Shown here piece after piece: positions 31,113 through 53,611 of a stretch of 64,000 nt of DNA. Every line of letters begins with the position of its first letter. Within the stretch, counting starts at the first letter, position 1. Position numbers and translations under genes: made by a program. Where the stretch lies: NCBI GenBank assembly GCA_039566865.1, contig CM076952.1:18124501-18188500 (forward strand), read 5' to 3'. Origin of the DNA: Aurelia coerulea (taxonomy: Eukaryota > Cnidaria > Scyphozoa > Semaeostomeae > Ulmaridae). The notes under the pieces were generated by a model, which was not told the DNA's origin, did no database searches, and worked only from the letters and a program-made list of their open reading frames with translations.

Positions 31113-31351
31113 GACCTTTTAGCTATTCTGCAAAAGAGCCTGGATCGAGCGTTATTTCTATACGCGAGGCTCGATAGAGTGGTGTTAAGAGCTTCTATCA
31201 CTATTGTGCAAATTTGAAAAGTCTACAAAGTGCACTTTGTAGAATTTTCGAATATGCACAATATTGATAGAAGCTCTAACGCCAGTCTATCGAACCTCGT
31301 GTATAAAAATAACGCACGATCCAGGCTCTTTTGTAGAATAGCTAAAAGGTC
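31113..31351. mobile_element. GACCTTTTAGCTATTCT foldback, intact copy
   Basis: An almost complete palindrome centred on CAAAGTGCACTTTG (about 31223-31236), with arms GACCTTTTAGCTATTCTGC and AGAGCCTGGATCGAGCG. It shows the pre-insertion state of 23170-23901. A fragment of the arm lies near 48670. Confidence 0.7.
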
Positions 31352-31384
31352 AACTTACAACTTGTCACGTTTGATCGTGCAGTT

Positions 31385-31636
31385 ATGGCCTATAAGATCA
31401 TGAACAGACTCAGCCCGGAAAATCTCTGGAACAAATTTCAACAAAGATCCCAATACTCCAGTTATAACACGCGGCTCTGTAGAGATCTTCAGATTCCAAG
31501 GTACAATCTGGAGTATGCCAAAAAAGGATTTTCCTATTCAGCTCTTAAGGTCTGGAATGAAATCCCTTTAAATATCAGGGAACTAACTACCTTGTGCCGA
31601 TTCAAAAAACAACTAAAAATACATCTGATGAGCTGA
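31385..31636 (+). pseudogene. Non-LTR retrotransposon reverse transcriptase, C-terminal remnant (CR1/L2-like)
   Basis: An 83-residue frame with the usual C-terminal signature of LINE reverse transcriptases: YKIMNRLSPENLW, NTRLCRDLQIPR, KKGFSYSALKVWNEIP and IRELTTLCRFKKQLK. The upstream catalytic domain (YADD block) is absent. About 150 bp downstream is a TGAAAATGAAAAATGAAA tail like the short 3' repeats of CR1/L2 elements. 5'-truncated and dead. Confidence 0.75.
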
Positions 31637-32094
31637 AAGCAATTTGAAACACAACTCCCTGGGAGAACAGCAATATAATCTTTAGCCCTCGATGTTTTTC
31701 TTTTTGTTTATATAAATATATTGATTAATTGCATTGTATGTTTTTTGTAGTTTTAATATGCTAAAGGGATATTGTGTATGAATAATTTAAAATGAAAATG
31801 AAAAATGAAAGGTCTATTCTTTAACATATTTCGCGGCACGCAAAATTGTGCCATGAATGAAAGCGAAAGTAGTATCAAGATTTCCCAACGGTATGGCCAC
31901 ACGGCTTGAAATGGGCAAAACAAACCGTAGCTGATTTCGTCTAATTGATTGACCTTATTGTCATTTGCGTGCAGTGAAATTTTGAAAATAAACGTAAGAG
32001 ATACTTCTCCTTGGTCATCAGGTAAGAGAGACTAAATCCTGCTTGTAAAGCGAAATAAAGCGAAGTAAAATAAAACAAACTGTTTTTCGCCGCT

Positions 32095-45261
<13,167 letters not shown>

Positions 45262-45723
45262 TTTGAATGAAAACAACGGCAGATTTCGTAGTCTGAACAA
45301 CTTCCCGTAGGCCCACTGAGAAACAAAGTTGATGTAACACGTTTGCGTTTTTTATTTAAATTGTTGTTGTGTTGTTGTCTGAGCATGCTCATAATTTGCG
45401 GAATAATTGTGTCTGTCAGCTTATTCAATTTTCTTTTGTTCTCGTGAATTATGCCAGAAAATATACAGTCCGCAAAGTCGCATAGCCAAATTTATCGTCA
45501 AAGCATTGGAATGTGATCACATGAAAATCTAAAACTCAAAGTTGCATTTTTGAATAGAACTTTTCAATTTTCCTCAGCAATCTTCGGCAAATCGGCAAAT
45601 CTTCGATTATTTCCTATATATTTTCGTTTTCACTGACACTCTGTGGCGTGGCTCTGCATGAAATAAAGTCACAAGAGGGCAACACACAGGGATACAAAGG
45701 AACTCTTGCAGCACAAATCCAAA
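45262..45723. promoter_or_regulatory. Shared OAT/RNF170 bidirectional promoter region
   Basis: The start codons of OAT (45261, minus) and RNF170 (45724, plus) are 462 bp apart with no other feature. CTATATATTTT at about 45613 could be a TATA-like element for RNF170. There is no transposon here, unlike everywhere around. Transcription starts cannot be placed from sequence alone. Confidence 0.5.
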
Positions 45724-46488
45724 ATGGCTCCAGAATATCTTCTGGAAGGATTCAGCAATGAAACTCTTCTTCTCGTGTTCACTGTGATTTTTATCTCACT
45801 GCTGGTTACCTATTTATGGGCAAATCTATCAGACCCCGATCAAGCCATACATCCAGACCAAAGAGCCGCTGTGTTGGAAACAAGAGAACAAAGAGCTGCA
45901 GCAGGCAGGAATGGGCCTAACTTACCACCAAGACGATCAACAGAGATACCCAATGATGGAAGATTTGAGCAATGCCCAATTTGCCTCGACCAAATGGCAA
46001 TGGCTACTGAAACAAACTGTGGACATGTGTTCTGTGGACCTTGTATCATCGCATATTGGGAAAACGGGGCATCAGCACTGCATGGCATGAATTGTCCAAT
46101 TTGCAGACAAAGTGTGTCACTCTTACTACCATTTTTTACAGAAGAAGACACCAACTCTGATAACTCTCATGAATGCATTGCGAAAATTCATGTCTACAAT
46201 CGAAGATTCTCTGGAGAACGCAGAACATTGATTGAATATATTCAAGATTTTCCAGTTCTTTTCAGACATCTTCTCCGTGAATTGGTTTCTGTTGATGGGC
46301 TTGTCTGGATGTTTAGAGTGAGAATCATCATGTATTTGTCCCTTGCAGTTGTGTATCTTATTTCCCCATTGGATTTGATCCCAGAAGCTATGACTGGTGT
46401 ACTTGGTTTCTTTGATGATATTATTGTCCTTATGGTTGTATTGGTCTATGTGACTGTCCTTTACAGACATCATATAACAGAACAGTAG
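45724..46488 (+). CDS. RNF170: RNF170-like ER-membrane RING E3 ubiquitin ligase, intronless
   Basis: 254 residues (human 258). Start chosen at the ATG of MAPEYLLEGF; the longer open frame begins only at a TTG. Order: N-terminal membrane segment (~14-34, LLLVFTVIFISLLVTYLW); RING-HC finger with C84, C87, C99, H101, C104, C107, C124, C127 (CPICLDQ..CGHVFCGPC..CPICRQ); NRRFSGE; then two C-terminal membrane segments with the DUF1232-like YLISPLDLIPE and FFDD motifs (~200-248). In mammals RNF170 ubiquitinates activated IP3 receptors at the ER; the same role is inferred here. One uninterrupted exon, whereas the vertebrate gene is split; this may be intron loss or an old retrocopy. Confidence 0.92.
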   Translation: MAPEYLLEGFSNETLLLVFTVIFISLLVTYLWANLSDPDQAIHPDQRAAVLETREQRAAAGRNGPNLPPRRSTEIPNDGRFEQCPICLDQMAMATETNCGHVFCGPCIIAYWENGASALHGMNCPICRQSVSLLLPFFTEEDTNSDNSHECIAKIHVYNRRFSGERRTLIEYIQDFPVLFRHLLRELVSVDGLVWMFRVRIIMYLSLAVVYLISPLDLIPEAMTGVLGFFDDIIVLMVVLVYVTVLYRHHITEQ

Positions 46489-46734
46489 ATCTCTTAGGAG
46501 TTGAGGCTGCATGCAGGCCAAGTATACTGTGATGTTATACAGCTACAACAGCAAAGTTCACGCTTACAAAAGCCAAGCACCGTTCACTAAGTACTAGACA
46601 TAAAAACCAAGAGTCACCTCAACATTCAAAGAAGTGCTTCAAATAATCTTTCTGAACTTGCAGTATACTACAACCTGCAAAATTGAGTTAGTTTCAGTTT
46701 ATTCATTTTAAAGTTCTCAACATATAAATAACCA

Positions 46735-47285
46735 CCGGGTGTCCCAAAAATAAGTACTCCCGTTTGAAAAATCACCAAAATTTGATTACACAACTGATCT
46801 TCAATTTTCTTTTTTTGTCAAGTAGATCAAGGGCCAAATTATTTCCCAGACTAGCTGATTTTGTAATTGGCTTAAAAATGAGCAACTTTAAGCTCTTTTT
46901 AGGTTTCCTGGTTTTGAATCGTACTGCAAAGAAGCACTGATGATTGCTAGATCAATTTCTTTGTGGATGTAAAGCATCTTGTCTGGTCATAAATGACTGA
47001 ATTAAATGCACACTATCATTGGAAACTTCAATGATGATAAAATTTCTGAAAATTTGGACTCTTAGGCAAGATTGAGTATGTTGCTTGAAAATGAAAACTA
47101 CAGCTCAAAGTAAGGTTTTTTAACATGTAATTTTTCCACCTTGTTGTATCAAAAGCAAACATTTATCATCTGTAAATATTTTTGGGCCTTTGACAAAAAA
47201 ACAATTCAAAAAGAAAATTTTATAAAGGTTTGATAATTGATTTTTAGTGATTTTTTAAACAGGAGTAATTTTTTGGGACACCCAG
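46735..47285. mobile_element. Mariner-like MITE 'GTACTCC' family, copy D
   Basis: CCGGGTGTCCCAAAAATAAG at the left (flank CCA rather than TA), right end the inverse of CTGGGTGTCCCAAAAAATTA before TA (47286-47287). The body is collinear with copies A-C. Confidence 0.8.
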
Positions 47286-47320
47286 TACAAAAACAGCAAA
47301 TAACTAGCAAGGAATATTAG

Positions 47321-47715
47321 GGGCCATCGACTTTTGATATTTGTATTTTTAACGGCACTTGGCCTATAAGATTGGAATCCCCACCCCCTCCCCCCTAATG
47401 GCCTACTACCAGAAGTGCCTCTGACCGGCCTAAAATTTTCAGCTGAAGTAAAATTCTGGGAGCAGCAAATAGAAGTCTTGTGGAACTTCAGCTGGACTTT
47501 TCAACAGAAGATACGCCATATAGAAGGTATGGTAAAACTGTTCTATTCTACATTCTGCATTGTTTGTGAAGTTGTTTATCCACGTTTTTCAAAAATTCCC
47601 TTTCAGAGATTACCATATGATTTTCATTTTCTTAACAGCCTAAGGCAAAACCCCCTCCCCCATAACAGCCAAATGCCATTAAAAATACAAAAATTGAAAG
47701 TTGATGGCCCCTTAT
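47321..47715. mobile_element. Inverted-repeat element AGGGGCCATCGACTTTTGAT
   Basis: The ~40-bp left end (through TATTTGTATTTTTAACGGCA) is mirrored at 47672-47713. CCCTCCCCC runs sit just inside both ends. No gene. A fragment of the ATGGGTAGTTAGACACTG MITE follows at about 47720-47812. Confidence 0.6.
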
Positions 47716-47719
47716 ATCT

Positions 47720-47812
47720 CCCATAGTAGTAAAGAATGTTTTCCTCCGCAAAAGAACAAGGCGGAATAAAAAGCTTTGGGAATCAGGCACAACTACAGTG
47801 TCTAACTACCCA
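47720..47812. mobile_element. 'ATGGGTAGTTAGACACTG' MITE, one-ended fragment
   Basis: GTTTTCCTCCGCAAAAGAAC as inside copy 1, ending in CAGTGTCTAACTACCCAT. The left terminus is absent. Confidence 0.55.
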
Positions 47813-48004
47813 TGGTTTCCTCTATCTAAAAATTCTAAAAAAATTTCAAATTACTGGTAACGCAAGGTACTTATGAGCAAATGTCTAAGTCTAAACATTG
47901 GTAAGGCTTGAAAAACTTTGCTGTGAAGATGTGAACTGATCCTGAGGGCACACACAGTAAGTAACCGACCATGAAGGTTGCTTTGGAGCTCATATATGTA
48001 ACTC

Positions 48005-48091
48005 ACAAGAAACTCTGTCTGAGTACTCAAAATCTGATGATTTTAAGAAACTGTCAGTACTGGCTCAAATTCTTGCTTTCTTATAAAATAC
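48005..48091. mobile_element. TATAAGAAAC-type MITE fragment (right end)
   Basis: TGAGTACTCAAAATCTGATG and TTTCTTATAAAATACGCC match the right end of the copy at 50395-50769. Confidence 0.5.
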
Positions 48092-48131
48092 GCCATGCTG
48101 GCTCTATTGTATTTCCGTTAGGTTATAGGGG

Positions 48132-48237
48132 GGCATGCGTTGTGAGTACATCCTTTTGTGGAATCTTTGTTGTTGCCATTTTCATGGTCCATGAAAATGG
48201 CCACCAACAAAGAGATGGAACATCCAAGGCATGCTGC
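48132..48237. repeat. Hairpin, ~48-bp arms
   Basis: GCATGCGTTGTGAGTACATC through TTGCCATTTTCATGG is mirrored with a few mismatches directly after a minimal loop. Confidence 0.55.
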
Positions 48238-48447
48238 TTGAAAAAGACCCTGTAAGCAGGACTTATGTTGTGTCGGAATGAAATTCAAATTATTTTTATA
48301 ATGCAGTCAGCCAGTTGGTGATAATGAATTTTTTAATTCTTGATGTGCATTCGTCTTTTCTCAATTAACTCTGCTGGATGAAGACCATGGGAGATGATCC
48401 ATCTTGCTTTTGTGTAAGCTTCACAGACTTGCACTTCTGAAAACACC

Positions 48448-48625
48448 CAGGGGGGGGGTAACTTAAGTTTCCATGATGCGGGGTTGTGCCATTCAAAGCG
48501 TAAACTACCACCCATAAATCCTGAAAACTTCTGAAAATTATACCCACAAATCCGGAAAAACCGAAAAATTTCACCCATGAATGAAATTTTACAAATACTC
48601 ATACCCATAAATCCTGGAAATATAA
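48448..48625 (+). mobile_element. G-run cassette, head plus decayed units, copy (iv)
   Basis: CCCAGGGGGGGGGTAACTTA then GCGGGGTTGTGCCATTC, followed by units around CCCATAAATCC.GAAAA. No mirrored tail or TSD is recognisable. Confidence 0.5.
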
Positions 48626-48829
48626 GAATTTATGACCAATTTATGAGCTATCATAGGCAATATCTATTCTACAGAAGAGTCTGCATCGAGCGATTTGGAT
48701 CAGCTTTGGATCCGTAACATAAGGGTAATGAGCTATTGGATCAGCCTCCTGTTTACATTGTTCCTGCTAACTAAACGGTAATACTTTTGTTCCTGAATCT
48801 ATGAACTAATTTTCTTCTGGAGCATGTAC

Positions 48830-49187
48830 CCCGGAGGGGAGGGGGTACTTGACCAGGTTTTGGTCGGGGACGTGCCATCGAAACTTCAAAGGCATACCCG
48901 TTCCTTATACCAATTTTCCGAAAGAGTATACCCGACCTTATACAAATTTTACGAAAAAGTACACCCGACCTTATACCAATTTTCCGAAAATGTATATCCG
49001 AACTTACACTTATACCAAAATCATGAAAATCGATACCGTTCCTTATACCGAAATCGCGAAAATCGATACCGTTCCTTATACCAAAATTGTGAAATCGATA
49101 CCGTTCCTTATACCAAAATCGCGAAAATTGATACCCTTCCCGATTGCACGTCCCCCGTACCCAAAATATGTGAAGTACCCCCCTGGG
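48830..49187 (+). mobile_element. G-run minisatellite cassette, copy (v), ~33-bp units
   Basis: Head CCCGGAGGGGAGGGGGTACT and GGGGACGTGCC. About seven ~33-bp units (CGTTCCTTATACCAAAATCG..AAAATCGATAC). Mirrored tail GCACGTCCCCCGTACC and GAAGTACCCCCCTGGG. Flanks GCATGTAC and CAGTGTAC agree at 5 of 8 positions, compatible with a decayed TSD. Reading frames through it are by-products of the repeat. Confidence 0.6.
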
Positions 49188-49195
49188 CAGTGTAC

Positions 49196-50130
49196 AAGCA
49201 CTTGAACTCAAAAACTTTGAAACGGATCAAAAGTGTACCAGTACCGTGTAAATGTAGTAGGGCGAGGATCAGCACACCGGGGAACAGCCATAAATTACGT
49301 TATCTGGTTTAAGTTATCTAGGAGTTACAAATAGCTACATTATCAAGTAAAACCAAAGATATTTTGTATCTTAGTTTTGTTGTAGCTGGCTAGCCTCACT
49401 ACATAAGGATCCTTTAGTTACGCTCATCTAATTGAGTTGAATTGTTGTTGTTGTTGACGCTGCACTGAGGACCGAAGCTAGACTCACGAAATAATCCCAG
49501 TTATCGCAACAACAACAGCAACAGCAATGACAACAACAACAACAATATATACTTTCGCTCAAACTGGGACTTATGGACTTTCACATCAAAAAGTGGGACG
49601 AAAATAAACAATGGGCGCACAGATTTTTCTGTGCCCTTTGAAACGAGGTTAATGGCCTCTTTTCGGTAGTTAGAGAATTTCAGGAGCTGTGCGTGTTGGC
49701 GTGCACTATTGCTAGATGAAGATTGCCTTCAAAATGAGGAAATTCTTGTTGAAACTGAAAGGTTTGTTAATTCTTAGATTAAAGAAACATTCTCGCGAAT
49801 ACTTGTTGCTTTTGTTCATTGCTAACGTCACTCAAAACTTGAATTTTGAGGCGTTTTATTATCTGACGATTGAGCTGACAATTTAGGCCCACCGCCATTA
49901 CTCGCCTTTTTGTACAGCGTTGCTATGGTTTCCATATCAGACATGAAATCGAGGGAAACAATTTCGTCCCAATTTTCAATGTGAAAGTCCATGAGTCGTA
50001 GTTATAGCGTCCATCAGCCTATCAATAGCAATAACTACGAACTTGCAATCAGTCTAGACCGAAGCACAGCTGGTCCTCATTTTCTTGAGATTCTTTCAAA
50101 AATGAGAAGAAACATGAGAAAATCGTTGAG
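49196..50130. other. Intergenic with (CAA)n/(TTG)n tracts
   Basis: GTTGTTGTTGTTGACG near 49442 and CAACAACAACAGCAACAGCA near 49507. The stretch CTAGCCTCACTACATAAGGA (49392) resembles 19305 (GOT1 last intron), a dispersed repeat. No supportable gene. Confidence 0.5.
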
Positions 50131-50132
50131 TA

Positions 50133-51000
50133 CATTAAAATCGAAAACTCTCGGACGATCAAACTTTCGGAGAAATTGTTGTCCGATAGTTTATTTGTCC
50201 GAAAGTTTTATATTCTTTGAAAAATAGCAAAAACACATCAATTTCTGTCACGCCACTGTTAAAAGGGAAACACTGTCATCGGCAATCCTGCTTCCAAAGT
50301 AAATTTCCACATTGTAGTTGTCAGTAACAATGTTCTACAGTCGATGAAAGTGCCTCTTTTTCATCTGCAATCTTGAAAACTTCTTTCAGAAATACACGTA
50401 TTTTTTTTATAAGAAACTGCCCATAAGAAACTCAGCTCTCAGATCGCCAAAAAATTAAGAAACTCCAGTACTGGGAAAATATAATTTAAGAAACTATCTA
50501 TTTGATAAAGGAAATCCTTGACATATTTTTAATCTATTTCACTTGTTTCCTGTATCATATTACTTGTAAGGCTCTTGAGTAATGTGAAAACATTGGAAAG
50601 TCTTAAAAACCTTGTTTTAAACTGTTCACGAGGGCACAGGTAGTGAACATGAAGATCGTTATGAAACCTCTAAGAAACTCGTAAGAAACCTTGAGTACTC
50701 AAAATCTGATAATTTAAAGAAACTTTCAGTACTGGCCCAAATTCTTAGTTTCTTATAAAAAAATGCGTGTATTTCCTTTCTTGCATACTTTAGTTGAATA
50801 ATTTTGATGCTGATATTTAGTTAATTCAAGTTGCACATGATTAATTATAACGCAAAAGGACAACTAGTTTTATCACATACATGGCAAAATTGTTTGTCCG
50901 AAAGTTATTTTGTCCCAAATTCTCGAAAAAGCTTCCAACAGTTTTTTGTCCGAAGTTGTTTTTCCGAAACTTTTCCGTCCGAAAGTTTTCGATTTTAATG
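50133..51000. mobile_element. TA-flanked element CATTAAAATCGAAAACT, 868 bp, interrupted
   Basis: The 25-bp TIR (CATTAAAATCGAAAAC then TCTCGGACG) is mirrored at the right; TA at 50131-50132 and 51001-51002. Several TTGTCCGAAAGTT repeats lie inside each end. The centre holds a TATAAGAAAC-type MITE (50395-50769). Confidence 0.75.
50395..50769. mobile_element. TATAAGAAAC-type MITE, copy 3, nested
   Basis: CACGTATTTTTTTTATAAGA and the inverse of CACGCATTTTTTTATAAGAA, TA on both sides (50393-50394, 50770-50771). The body differs from copy 1 more than copy 2 does. Confidence 0.75.
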
Positions 51001-51132
51001 TATAGATTTGGTGGTGTAGAAATTTAGCAAAATTGTCCAAAGTTTTATTTCAGTAATGGCAAACATGGAATTACCCTGGGTACCAGACTCTCTTACCCAG
51101 GGTAACATGGCATCGAAAGAGGCGCTCTAAGC

Positions 51133-51286
51133 ATGGGTGGTTAGACACTGCTGGTGTGCTTCTATGCAGGAGCGCTGGATACTATGTATCTGCGGGGGAA
51201 ATTTTTTGTAGTACTGCGGAGGAGATATCGAAAGAACGAAAATATTAAACTATATAGAAGCACACCAGCAGTGTCTAACTACCCAT
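51133..51286. mobile_element. 'ATGGGTAGTTAGACACTG' MITE, intact, 9-bp TSD GCTCTAAGC
   Basis: The ~33-bp TIR (ATGGGTGGTTAGACACTGCT then GGTGTGCTTCTAT) is mirrored at the right. GCTCTAAGC directly outside both ends (51124-51132, 51287-51295). The interior has GCGGGGGAAA and TGCGGAGGAG. A 9-bp TSD suggests Mutator-like. Confidence 0.85.
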
Positions 51287-51416
51287 GCTCTAAGCGAAAG
51301 TAAAGAAAGGGCATGGCCGGCCTTTCATATTTTTTTCTAGTCTAGACCCCATTGTCCGGCCAAGTTGAAAATAATCAAGACAAGGCTTCATAGTATGCAT
51401 GCAAGTCGAATATCTA

Positions 51417-51966
51417 CAGGGTGTCCCAAAAAAATTGTGCCCCGTTTGCCTGAAGATTGCGACAAAGTGACAAATGCTTCTCGCCAAACTTTGATATGAT
51501 GTTGCTCTTCAGATGTTCAAGTAAAGTTTGCTGCCATCCCCGTCAAAATCCGTTAAAAAATGACGCAGATATGACCTTCAGACCAAATTTGCCTGATGAC
51601 TGAAACCAGCGGTCGGCCATTTTGTCTTACTATTTTCAGTGATAGATAAAATAACTTCACATGAGGTAAGAAATAATTTCTGTGAGGTCAGAAATAGTGG
51701 AACTTTCTGAGGAATATCGGAAGTTTCACGAGAGCTATGACATTGGAGAATGCTATGCTGTTTCATTTTTCATCCACGAAGCTATGTATCGCTGCAAAAT
51801 AGTAAGACAAAATGGCCGACTGCTGGTTTCAGTCATCGGGCAAATTTGGTCTTCTGATGTCATACATAGCTCCATCATTTTTCAACGGATCTTTACCGGG
51901 ATGGCAGCAAACTTTATTTGAACATCTGAAGAGCAACATCATATAAAAATTTGGGGAGAATCTTTT
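51417..51966. mobile_element. Mariner-like MITE 'GCCTGAAGATTGCG' family, copy 2, right end lost
   Basis: TA + CAGGGTGTCCCAAAAAAATT, collinear with 22175-22757 until GGGGAGAATCTTTT, where CACAGTGATCCAGA (the terminus of the 5749 foldback family) begins at 51967. The right TIR is replaced. Confidence 0.7.
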
Positions 51967-53160
51967 CACAGTGATCCAGATCGACGAAATTATGGAATAA
52001 ATAGGAAAACATGAAGTTTCGAAAACAAGCAAATTTTTACATCCCCATTAAAGAGGGTATCCTTGGGCTTAACAGAAAGCAAAAATTTTCAAAATCGGAC
52101 TATCCAATGACGAGAAATGGCATTTTGAAGTTTGTCAAAATTTCAAGTGGTTGTTTGCATTAGAATTTCCGGTGCAATGTAGAGTTTTGAGCCAACTTTA
52201 AAGTGTCATAAATCAGCCTAAAAACGACCGATTTTCATGATTTTTGTACAAAATGGTCAGCAATTTAGTTGTGCTTAACATATGTCAAAGTGTGGTATAT
52301 TGAACGTAAGATCCTGGGTAGATGGACACTATTTTGATGCTTACTTTTTACGACAAATTTCGTGAAAAATTGCTACTCAAAGTTGAAAACAAAAAATCTA
52401 TGTAATTCTAGGTGTTAGATATTAATATATTAAATTACTAGAACCTATTTGGAGCATTCCTGCCAAAGTGCTCGTTTCAAATCGTTCTAATTTTGTCGCA
52501 AAAAATGTTTGAAGATTGCATGTGACATAGGTATTTCTTTCCTGATTTCCTTTCAAAACTGGAACGGTGCCGTGACTGTCTTCTTCAAGGCAAGAGCTCT
52601 AGATTTGTGAAATTGGTTTTCAAGAATTCAAAAGGGGTATTCTCGATGCACTGATTGAAACAATGGCCGATTTTTGTGAAACAATAGCTTAATGCTGTGA
52701 AACAATAGACCTACATTGGAAAACAGAATCTGTCGTCTCTTTCTTTCTGCAAGGTCCAACCAATTGAGATATGTGTAGTACTTTGATATATGCTATGTTA
52801 AAATTCGCTTGATATCTAAATCTAGTGGAACTAATTGATTCAAAACAGTTTCGCCGTCTCAACACCGAATTGTTTAGTTCAAAAAAAAGTACATCGAATC
52901 AATCACAAGGCTATCATTTGTTGCTTCAACGTATGGTTCAGCAGACTGACGACTTTTCTTAGATATCGTGATGGGATTTTGCCACAAGTGGCCATGAGGT
53001 TATCAATATCCACACAATATTGTCTTCGAGGTTGGCTTTAACTGAAGTGTGCCTAGCCCCACACCCAGCTCTACTTCGAAAAGTTCCTGATGTGCTTGCT
53101 CCATGCCTCCAAGCAGGGGGCGGACTGGGGCATCAGTTCCTTACCGGGAAATTAGCTGTT
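51967..53160. other. Left end of a CACAGTGATCCAGA element, then unrecognised DNA
   Basis: Only the terminus matches the 5749-9006 foldback; I find no right end. No gene, and no repeat structure beyond short motifs. Confidence 0.45.
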
Positions 53161-53164
53161 AGGG

Positions 53165-53443
53165 CGGTTCGCAGCTTCAAAGTTGCTTCAGCAAGATCGC
53201 TGTTTACGACTTTCAGGAATTTGTGATAAACAAAACAACTTTGCAAATACATGAAATCGACATGGACGAACAATATCTGTCAATTAAATCCTTGAGATCG
53301 TAAAGGGCAACGTCGATGGAGATGGATTGAAATGTGCGATAATCCCATTCAAAATCTCCGTTGACGAGTCGATGCTAAGCCTAAGCACCTTTCATACAAA
53401 TACAATGAAAATGTCAGGTGCAACGTCACGTCTGACTGCCCCT
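53165..53443. mobile_element. Second partial copy of the GGGGCAGTYAGACG element
   Basis: CTTCAAAGTTGCTTCAGCAA to about 53365 repeats 35105-35300 directly; it ends GTCACGTCTGACTGCCCCT before TTAA (53444-53447). Left terminus missing. Confidence 0.5.
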
Positions 53444-53611
53444 TTAAATATAATTGTTGAAGTAGATGTGGATGTAAGGTCTTAGGAACACCTCGCAATC
53501 GCAATTTTTTTCATTCTGGACTGAAACTGTATTCTACGGTCGAATGGGTAATAAAATCCCCCCCCTTCCACTTTGATTATGATTTCTTAATTGTATACAA
53601 AAGCCGCTATG

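Noticed and set aside
45262..45300. Extended OAT start (13 more residues)
   Set aside because: The extension begins at TTG; the ATG at 45261 gives a normal transit peptide.
48824..49312. 162-, 118- and 146-residue frames on both strands
   Set aside because: Created by the ~33-bp minisatellite in the G-run cassette; no protein features.
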